A DNA stretch of 64,000 nucleotides, from positions 1 through 64,000 of the forward strand of contig CAWAZU010000025.1 of the NCBI GenBank assembly GCA_963786445.1, given 5' to 3'. The translations under genes and the position numbers were made by a program. The notes beneath the pieces are model-generated. The model did not search any database, was not told the origin of the DNA, and saw only the letters and a list, made by a program, of their open reading frames with translations. The DNA comes from JAFKFJ01 sp963786445. Its GTDB lineage: Bacteria; Pseudomonadota; Alphaproteobacteria; Acetobacterales; Acetobacteraceae. Of the stretch, positions 58,011-64,000 are shown piece by piece; the stretch's first letter is position 1; every line of letters begins with the position of its first letter.

Positions 58011-59341
58011 GGCAGGGTCGCCGTCTTCATCAATACGACCTCCGTTCGCCGGTTGGTCTGCCGCCCCTCCGCGGTGGCGTTGGTGGCGATCGGGTCGGCG
58101 TCGCCCTTGCCGACCGCGCGCACGCGCTTGGGATCGGTGAGCCGGGCTGCGAGCACTTTCGCCACCGCCTCGGCGCGCGCCTGCGAGAGCTGCCAGTTGG
58201 ACGGGAACTGCACGGTATGGATCGGCTGGTTGTCGGTGTAGCCGTCCACCAGCACCTGGCCCTTCTCGGTCTGCAGCGCGTCGCCGATGCGCCCCAGCAG
58301 CGCCAGGTAGCTCGGGTTCAGCGTCCCCGAGCCGGAGCCGAACATGTTGCGGTTGGTCAGGCGCACCGTGGTGGCCTGCGGGTCCTCCAGCACCGCCACC
58401 AGCCCCTGCTTGATCTCGGGCGCCAGGAAGGTGCGCAGCTTCGGCGCCAGCGGGCTCACGGCCGCGATCACCTGCGGCGGCAGCGGCGGCGGCGGCGGCG
58501 CGAGGGCGGCGCGCGGCACGATCACGGCACCCTGCGGCGGCAGCCCGGTGAGTTCGGTGAAGGCCAGATCGGAGGCGCCGGCGAGCGAGAAGTTGAACAG
58601 GATATAGATGACGCAGGCGATGCCGACCGTCGCGACGGCGAGAATCCAGATCGGCACGCGGCTGGCGAGCGCGCGGTAGGTGGTCTCGATGCCGCGCCAA
58701 TGCGGCGACAGTTCGCGCTCGAACTCGCCGCGGCGCTGGCGGATGCCGCGATACAGCCCGTCGCGGAACTCCGTCATCGCGGCGGTGCCGCGCGGCATCA
58801 CGCGGTAGCGTCCCTCGAAGCCGAGCGAGGTGCAGAGATACATCAGCTCCACCACCTCGGCATGGCGCCCGAGATCCTTCTGCATCTGGTCGAGGATCTC
58901 GAAGAAGCGTTCGCCGCCGCTGACCTCGTTGTGGAAGATGCTGGTCAGGCTCTGCGCCGCCCAGGAACTGGCGCTGCCCCAGGGGGTGCTGAGCACGAGG
59001 TCGTCGATGGTGGCGCACAGCGCGTAGCGGGCGGCGCGCAGCGATTTTGTGTCCAGGCCGGTCGCCAGCGCCCGCTTCTCGAACGCGCGGATCGCCTCGA
59101 CCAGGCCGCGCTTGAGCCGTTCCGGGTCGGGCTGGCGGGCGCCGCCGATGCGGATGGCGGCACTCAGCACCGGCGCGGCGGCGGCGATCAGCGGGTTGAC
59201 GCCGACCGTCGGCAGGTCGGCCGGTGCCGGCGGCGCGGCGGCGGAGGCGGCGGCCGGTGCCGCGCCGGCGCGGCCGCCGGGCCGCGGGCGGATGACGGTG
59301 GCCTCGGCATCCGACGGCTCGGCGAAGGGATCGTCGCTCAT
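58007..59341 (-). CDS. tssL: Type VI secretion protein TssL, extended with OmpA-like domain
   Basis: A 444-residue TssL. The N-terminus carries the acidic Thr motif DAEATVIRP (Thr15) and a Pro/Ala linker. The DotU-like cytoplasmic domain (about 60-220) includes ALCATIDDLVLSTPWG and FEILDQMQKDL. One membrane helix is at about 233-255, and a C-terminal OmpA-like peptidoglycan-binding domain is at about 330-444 (VDGYTDNQPI, LSQARAEAV, NRRTEVV). Extended TssL proteins anchor the complex to the cell wall. ATG 59341 is 7 bp after tssK. The Thr motif may be phosphorylated, as TssL is in Agrobacterium. Confidence 0.94.
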   Translation of the reverse strand: MSDDPFAEPSDAEATVIRPRPGGRAGAAPAAASAAAPPAPADLPTVGVNPLIAAAAPVLSAAIRIGGARQPDPERLKRGLVEAIRAFEKRALATGLDTKSLRAARYALCATIDDLVLSTPWGSASSWAAQSLTSIFHNEVSGGERFFEILDQMQKDLGRHAEVVELMYLCTSLGFEGRYRVMPRGTAAMTEFRDGLYRGIRQRRGEFERELSPHWRGIETTYRALASRVPIWILAVATVGIACVIYILFNFSLAGASDLAFTELTGLPPQGAVIVPRAALAPPPPPLPPQVIAAVSPLAPKLRTFLAPEIKQGLVAVLEDPQATTVRLTNRNMFGSGSGTLNPSYLALLGRIGDALQTEKGQVLVDGYTDNQPIHTVQFPSNWQLSQARAEAVAKVLAARLTDPKRVRAVGKGDADPIATNATAEGRQTNRRTEVVLMKTATLP

Positions 59342-59348
59342 TGTCTGC

Positions 59349-60686
59349 TCATCCCCTGATGGCCCAGCATTCCAGTTCCAGCCCCGGCACGTCGCCCGCG
59401 ACGTGGATCGCAATGCCGCCCGAGCGCGCCAGCGCCGCCCAGTAGGGGCCGGTGCGGTCCAGCTCGAAATAGCTCGTTCCGGCATAGTACGGCAGCTGCC
59501 GCGGCGCCACCGGCAGGGCGCGCACCGGGATGCCCGGCAAGGCCACGTTGATCAGCTCGCGGATCTGCTCGACCGGGCCGATCTTGACCTGGTTGGGAAA
59601 GCCGCGGCGCAGCGTCTCGGCCGGAACCTGCGCCTTGACCGCGAGCACCCAGGTGGCGGTGGTGACCAGCGTGCGGTCGGCGATCGGGCCGACGCGGATG
59701 CCGAACTTTCTTTCCTGCAGCGGGATCGGCACCGCGTTCTGCTCCAGCACCGCCGACAGCGACTGGCGCAGCGACGCCATCACCGGGCGGAACGTCGCCT
59801 GCAGATCGTCGTGGCGATAGGCCGGGAAGGTCGTCGGCCGCTTGCGGGTCTCGGTGAAGGTCGCGAGCTCGCCGGCGAGGCTGACGCAGACGCGATAGAA
59901 CGCCTCGGGATGCAGCTGCCCCACGATCGCGGCGAGATGCGTCAGCAGCGGCTCGTAGCGGTTGGCGAGCTGCAGCATCAGGTAGTCGGCGATCTCGGCC
60001 GCGCCGCGCGTCGCATTCTCCGAGACGCGGCCGGCCAGCGCCTCGGCGCGGTGGTGCAGCAGGCCCTGCAGCTGGGTGGCGAAGCCCGCCAGCGCCGGCG
60101 AGGCGCTGGTCAGCAGCAGCGGCGGGATGTAGGTGTCGTCGAGCACCACGCTCTTGTCGGGCCGCACCTCGGCGATGCGGGCCAGCCCGATCGCGGTGTG
60201 GCCGTCGCGCGCCTCGCCCTCCAGCGCATAGCGCAGGCGCAGCTTGCCGACCGGCAGCGTGGCGATGCCCTGGTAGCCGGCATTGATGTCGTTCGCCTCG
60301 TGCTCGGCGACGACGAAGCGCGCGACGGTCTCGGTGAGCTCGGCGGGCGCGGTCTCCACGCCGCCGGCCTGGCGGGTCGGCAGCAGCAGATAGACGATCG
60401 AGTTGCGCGCCGCCTCCGGCACGTCCAGCGGGCGCGGATGGTCGGCGTCGCCGGGCAGGTTGAACGGCGTGCCGTCGGGCAGGATGCCGGCGACGCTGCG
60501 CAGCGCGAATTTGCCGAGGGTCAGCAGGTCGGCGTCGAGTTCGAGCTGGCTCAGCCCGTAGCTGAACGGCACCAGCCCGGCGGTGCTGGTGCGCACCAGG
60601 CGCTCGACATAGCGGTCCTGCTGCTGCAGGTGCTGCGGCTGGAGGAACAGTCCCTCGGTCCAGACGACCTTGTTCTCCCAGCTCAT
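59349..60686 (-). CDS. tssK: Type VI secretion baseplate protein TssK
   Basis: A 445-residue TssK beginning MSWENKVVWTEGLFLQPQHLQQQ, the strongly conserved N-terminus of this baseplate connector. ATG 60686 is chosen; a GTG at 60692 two codons upstream overlaps the tssJ stop. Further family marks are DGTPFNLP, PLLLTSASPAL and the C-terminal PVAPRQLPYYAGTSYFELD. TssK links the baseplate to the TssJLM membrane complex, with TssF and TssG, neither of which is in this window. Confidence 0.94.
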   Translation of the reverse strand: MSWENKVVWTEGLFLQPQHLQQQDRYVERLVRTSTAGLVPFSYGLSQLELDADLLTLGKFALRSVAGILPDGTPFNLPGDADHPRPLDVPEAARNSIVYLLLPTRQAGGVETAPAELTETVARFVVAEHEANDINAGYQGIATLPVGKLRLRYALEGEARDGHTAIGLARIAEVRPDKSVVLDDTYIPPLLLTSASPALAGFATQLQGLLHHRAEALAGRVSENATRGAAEIADYLMLQLANRYEPLLTHLAAIVGQLHPEAFYRVCVSLAGELATFTETRKRPTTFPAYRHDDLQATFRPVMASLRQSLSAVLEQNAVPIPLQERKFGIRVGPIADRTLVTTATWVLAVKAQVPAETLRRGFPNQVKIGPVEQIRELINVALPGIPVRALPVAPRQLPYYAGTSYFELDRTGPYWAALARSGGIAIHVAGDVPGLELECWAIRG

Positions 60687-60688
60687 CG

Positions 60689-61207
60689 TCACGATCCCGG
60701 CTGGCTGGCCGGTGCCGGGCCGCCGGGGGGCGGGCTGATGGTCAGGCCGGTCGGCCCGGCCTGCACGGTGATCTTCGTGGTCTTGTGCGGCGGGATGTCG
60801 GCGGTGACGCGCCAGATGGCGTGGCCATAGTCGCGGTAGCCGGCGAACACGCCGATCGACTTCGCCTGGTCGGTCGGGGTCAGGTTCAGCGTCTTGCTCT
60901 GGCCGGGCGCCAGCGTCACGTCGTCGCGCTTGATCAGGTCGGTCTTCAGCGTCGCCTGGTCCTGGTTGAACAGGTCGAAGAACTCGGCGCCGTTGAAGGC
61001 GCTGGTCGAGGCCAGCTGATAGACCCGCAGCACCACCGGCGCGCCCTTGCCGTCGGGGGTCGGGTTCGCGTTCGCCGCCGCGGTGAGCGTGACCGCCACC
61101 TGGGTCGGCGGCGGCGGTGGCGGGGCGCCGCAGCCGGCGAGCAGGGCCGCGAGGCCGAGCCCCAGGGCAGCACCCAGCGTCTGGGCAGCGCGAAGCCGTC
61201 GAGCCAT
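60689..61207 (-). CDS. tssJ: Type VI secretion lipoprotein TssJ
   Basis: A 172-residue outer-membrane lipoprotein. ATG 61207 follows TGAGGGGG at a spacing of 9; ATG 61216 is a close alternative. The signal ends in the lipobox LLAGC, followed by a Pro-rich linker. The mature domain includes VVLRVYQLAS, FFDLFNQDQATL and GVFAGYRDYGHAIWRV, all typical of TssJ. It lies between tagH and tssK, as in many T6SS operons, and completes the TssJLM complex. Confidence 0.92.
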   Translation of the reverse strand: MARRLRAAQTLGAALGLGLAALLAGCGAPPPPPPTQVAVTLTAAANANPTPDGKGAPVVLRVYQLASTSAFNGAEFFDLFNQDQATLKTDLIKRDDVTLAPGQSKTLNLTPTDQAKSIGVFAGYRDYGHAIWRVTADIPPHKTTKITVQAGPTGLTISPPPGGPAPASQPGS

Positions 61208-61296
61208 GCCGGTCATCCCCCTCACATCGGTGTTATGCATCCGCCGCCAGTATGTGCCCCGGAACGGTCGGCGCGGAAAAGCTTTTTGCGCGCGTT

Positions 61297-62768
61297 TCAG
61301 AGCTTCTGCATCTGCGCATCGTAGGCGCGGGCGAATTCGCGGCCGAACACGCGACTGGAAGTCGTCCTCCGCCTCGCGGGCGATCTCCTTGTAGGTGGCG
61401 CAGAACAGCTCCCAGGTGCGGGCCTTGCGCGCGGCGGGCAGGATGTTGCCGAGCATGCCGGGTTCCAGCCGCTTCTCCAGCGCGGTCGGCTCGAAGCGGC
61501 GGAGCAGGCCGAGCAGCGCGGTCTGCACGCCCGCCATCACCGCCATCTCGTGGCTGCGCACGTCGGCGAACGCCTCGCGCGCCGCCGCCACCGGCGGCTT
61601 GTAGCCGGGACGGTTGGGCGCCAGCATGGCGGCCAGCGCGTCCTCGGCGGTGACCGAGAATTTCAGCGCGTTGTTGTCGCGCGCCCGCAGCATGGTCTGC
61701 TCGACGCGGAACTCGTTCTTGATGGCGGCGCGCGAGATCAGCACGTCGCGGATGCCCTCCACCATGGTGCGGAACACCTCGCCGGCGGCGCGCAGCGTCG
61801 CCTCCGCGTCAGGGCCGGTGGCGAGCTGCGGCACGCCCGCGCCGTGCAGGAAGGCGGCGAGCAGCCGCGCGGCGTCCGCGGCAGACGCCGGCGCAGGCGC
61901 GGGGACCGGGGCGGGGGGCGGCGCGGCGGCGGGGAGGCGGGCGGCCGGCGGCGGCGCGGCTGCGCGGCGGCGGCGCCGGCTGGACCCGCGGCGGCGCGGG
62001 CCGCGGGGCGGGCGCGGCCTGGCCGGGTGGCGGCTCGTCGCCGAGCAGCGCGTCGATGTCGAGGTCGTCCAGGGAGGCGGGCACGATCGCCTTCGGCGCC
62101 GCGAAGGCCTGCATCGGCGCGTCCACGTTGTCGGCCTGCGACGGACCCTGCCAGTTGTCCACCGGCACGATGCCGTGCATCAGGTCGTCGTCGGGATCGA
62201 GGCTGCCCAGGTGCGGCGCCGCGCCGGCGCGCGGCCGCGGCGATGCCTCGTCGGCGACGTCGAACGGGTCCTGCGCGCGCAGCGCCGGCGGCGGTGCCGC
62301 GACCGGGTGGGCGAAGCCGGCCGCTTGCGGCCCGCCGAACGGGTCGTCGAGCGAATCGGCGAGCGGGTCGGGTGCCAGATCGGCCGGACCCGCCAGCGGA
62401 TCGGCCCGCGCCACGCCGCCCGCGGCGAGCGGCGCATGGGCCGCCAGCGGCGGCGCTTCCGCCACGGCCTCGGCGACACGGACGATGTAGTCGCCGAGGC
62501 GGAACTCGTCGCCGTCGGTCAGCTCCACCTGGCCGTCGCGGGGCACCCGCGAACCGGCGCCGTTGACGAACACGCCGTTGGTGCTGAGATCGGTCAGCAC
62601 GTAGCGCCCGCCGGCGGCGGCGATCACGCAATGCGTCTTCGACAGCAGCCGCTCGGGGTCGGGTAGGACCCAGTCGTTGCCGGACGCCCGGCCAATGGAT
62701 AGAGTCCCGCGGCTGAGCGTGCGCGTCTCGCGCGGGCCTGCGCCCTCCAGGGTCAGCGTCAGCGGCAT
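61297..62768 (-). CDS. tagH: FHA domain-containing T6SS protein TagH (two frame breaks)
   Basis: About 490 residues across two one-base insertions. The N-terminal FHA domain (about 8-95) has SIGRASGNDWVL and LTDLSTNGVFVNG, with the Arg, Ser and Asn that bind phosphothreonine. A long Pro/Asp-rich linker holds DDLDIDALL. Frame breaks fall at about 61955-61985, in the Pro/Ala linker, and 61353-61356. Beyond the first break the frame carries the TagH C-terminus (FRTMVEGIRDVLISRAAIKN, NNALKFS, AEDDFQS), and after the second it ends VFGREFARAYDAQMQKL. The N-terminus and C-terminus both match TagH/Fha, so the breaks are probably sequencing errors. FHA binding to phosphothreonine activates T6SS in other bacteria. 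Confidence 0.85.
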
Positions 62769-62801
62769 GGCCGGTCGTCATCCATTGTCGGGGAGGCTTT
62801 C

Positions 62802-63350
62802 ATGGCAGACATCACGCTCGCCGAGTTCAACGGGTCGGTCTGGCTGGTCGGCGGGGATAGCTACTTCGACGACCTGCTGGCCAACACGCTGGCCTCCGAT
62901 ATTAGCATCGAACTGGTGCAGTGCGAGTCGCAGTCCGACGTTCACGACCTGTGGGTGCAGCATTGCGGCATGCCGAGCGAGGGCAGCATGCCCTGGGTGA
63001 TCAACCCGATGATCGTCACCCGCATCCGTGGCCGCTCGCCGGACTACGCGGTGTTCTTCGCGCAATGGTCGGCGTTCCTCGATCAGGACGCGGTCGCGGT
63101 GGTGCGCGCCGCGGCCGGCTGGGCGGCCGAGAACCCCGCCATGCCGGTGCGGCTCGCCGAATATCTCGACCCGCAGGGCCCGCAGGCGATGGCCGACCTG
63201 GCGCGGCTGCGCGCGCAGCTGATCGAGGACAAGCTGGTCGAGACCGGCATCGACCGCGCCCGCATCGGCCGCATCCGCCGCGACGTGTCCGACATCGCCG
63301 GGATGCCGCAGGAGAGCCAGCGGATCGACATCATCGTGCGCGCCGAGTAG
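62802..63350 (+). CDS. Unknown T6SS-locus protein with OmpA-like C-terminus and no signal peptide
   Basis: A 182-residue protein; no family is recognised. It begins MADITLAEFNGSVWLVGGDS, with no signal peptide or membrane helix. The first ~90 residues are unassigned. The C-terminal half (about 100-180) reads like a divergent OmpA-like fold: D-P-Q-G in the loop, then A-x-L-A-R-L-R-A-Q and a final R-I-D-I-I-V. GGGGAGG precedes ATG 62802 by 5-6 bases. It is divergent from tagH with only 33 bp between starts, so both promoters must overlap the coding ends. A cytosolic OmpA-like domain is unusual; secretion by the T6SS or an adaptor role are options. Confidence 0.8.
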   Translation: MADITLAEFNGSVWLVGGDSYFDDLLANTLASDISIELVQCESQSDVHDLWVQHCGMPSEGSMPWVINPMIVTRIRGRSPDYAVFFAQWSAFLDQDAVAVVRAAAGWAAENPAMPVRLAEYLDPQGPQAMADLARLRAQLIEDKLVETGIDRARIGRIRRDVSDIAGMPQESQRIDIIVRAE

Positions 63351-63362
63351 CGGCTCCGTCGG

Positions 63363-64000
63363 CTATTTCAGCGAGGCGAGCAGCGCGTCCAGGTCCGGCT
63401 CGGTGGCGTCGGCGGCTGCGGCCTCCGGCTCGGCGTTCAGGCCGGCGAGCAGCGCATCCAGGTCGTCGGTCGCGGGTGTTTCCTCCTCCGCCGGCGCTTC
63501 GGCCGCGGTTTCGTCCGCGGCCGGCGCGTCGGCCGATGCGTCCTCGGTGGCGGCCGGTTCCTCGGCGGCCGGTTCCGCGGCCGTTTCGGCCTCCGCCTCC
63601 GGCTCGGATTCGGGCGTCGGCGCCGGCGGCACCGTGGTGTCCGGCGGCCCCCAGAACCCGGCGAGCGGCGTGCCGGCGAGCGAGGTGAAGCCGCCGAGCC
63701 GCACCTCCGGCCGGCCGCGCAGCGTCACCAGCGGCATCACCCGGTAGTTCGCCACCTGCACCGCCTGCCGCTCCGACCACAGCCGCTCGGTGCAGGGCAG
63801 CGCCACCTGCTCGCCCTCGGGATCGACATAGACGTAATAGGCCATCTCGTTGACGCCCATCACGCTGCCGAGCCGCATCTTCGCGCCCTGCTGGGTAAAG
63901 GTTTCGGCCAGCAGCAGCCCCGGCAGCAGCGCCGGGTGGCCCCACAGCATGCCCGACAGGCCCTCCTGGCGGGTGAACTCCTCGAAGGCGAAGGCGTCGA
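63363..64000 (-). CDS. Second TssC-like sheath protein, C-terminal part (runs off the window)
   Basis: Partial: at least 212 residues are visible, with the N-terminus beyond position 64000. It aligns by pattern with the TssC C-terminal region: FTRQEGLSGMLWGHPALLPG, a Y-Y-V-Y strand, PCTERLWSERQAVQVANYRV and MPLV followed by a V-R-L-G-G-F-x-S-L-A-G segment. An Ala/Glu-rich tail of ~85 residues follows, ending with two copies of DLDALLAxL. The tail is absent from standard TssC. Some T6SS loci carry a second TssC-like gene next to tssB and tssC. Full identity needs the missing N-terminal half. Confidence 0.78.
   Translation of the reverse strand, partial: DAFAFEEFTRQEGLSGMLWGHPALLPGLLLAETFTQQGAKMRLGSVMGVNEMAYYVYVDPEGEQVALPCTERLWSERQAVQVANYRVMPLVTLRGRPEVRLGGFTSLAGTPLAGFWGPPDTTVPPAPTPESEPEAEAETAAEPAAEEPAATEDASADAPAADETAAEAPAEEETPATDDLDALLAGLNAEPEAAAADATEPDLDALLASLK

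Noticed and set aside
54639..58241. A 1,200-codon open frame on the plus strand
   Set aside because: It lies antisense to tssM and has only Arg/Ala/Gln/Leu-rich scrambled sequence. The opposite strand encodes a full-length, motif-complete TssM.
48589..63350. Prophage tail island
   Set aside because: VgrG, PAAR, Hcp and sheath resemble phage tail parts, but TssJ, TssK, TssL, TssM and TagH are specific to type VI secretion and no capsid, integrase or lysis genes are seen.

Overview
The window is about 64 kb of very G+C-rich DNA, densely coding on both strands. No rRNA is present, so taxonomy is inferred. The liv-type amino acid transporter, the filamentous-haemagglutinin protein with an alphaproteobacterial-style C-terminus, the RutA/RutF-like flavoenzymes and the type VI secretion (T6SS) gene set suit an alphaproteobacterium, most likely Rhodospirillales/Acetobacteraceae.

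Layout. 1-6.2 kb: a tRNA-Lys, a branched-chain amino acid ABC transporter (livHMGF), a divergent hydroxyisobutyrate-dehydrogenase-like enzyme and the periplasmic binding protein. 6.2-18 kb: a flavin reductase, an MFS transporter coupled to a glycogen-debranching-type glucosidase, an O-antigen-ligase-like polytopic protein with a possible tiny membrane ORF, a ~500 bp gene-poor gap, a sulfotransferase/glycosyltransferase pair, a haem-binding HAMP sensor coupled to a soluble Ser/Thr kinase, and a luciferase-like monooxygenase. 18-25.3 kb: T6SS regulators (PP2C phosphatase and TagF), two tandem OmpA proteins, a membrane-anchored HExxH protein, and an M14-type deacylase followed by an ectoine-type (Ehu-like) ABC transporter without an ATPase. 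25.3-46.8 kb, all on the minus strand: TpsB transporter, a giant TpsA exoprotein (~4,750 codons), a CHAT-protease TPR protein with a lipoprotein-like signal, and a transmembrane Ser/Thr kinase with a DUF4384-like sensor. 46.9-50.2 kb: a DUF4337 protein, a methyltransferase, a PAAR protein and an unrecognised Leu/Ala-rich protein. 50.2-64 kb: the T6SS core (tagH-tssJ-tssK-tssL-tssM-vgrG-tssC-hcp, minus strand), an unrecognised OmpA-like protein on the opposite strand, and the C-terminal part of a second TssC-like protein at the edge.

How it fits together. Kinase, phosphatase, TagF, an FHA protein (TagH) and the secretion machine form a threonine-phosphorylation-controlled T6SS. Short acidic Thr motifs (D-x-x-A-T-V/L-I/V) recur in TssL, the transmembrane kinase and the HExxH protein, and a D-L/I-D-A-L-L motif recurs in TagH and the second TssC; both are candidate docking sites. 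The two-partner secretion operon carries its own protease and kinase, and may be a surface-adhesin processing and signalling unit. tssA, tssB, tssE, tssF, tssG and tssH are not in the window and probably lie beyond the right edge.

Caveat. About fifteen single-base frame breaks occur (liv genes, HExxH gene, tpsA, tagH), mostly one-base insertions in G/C runs. They look more like base-calling errors than gene decay, and the affected genes are annotated across the breaks.
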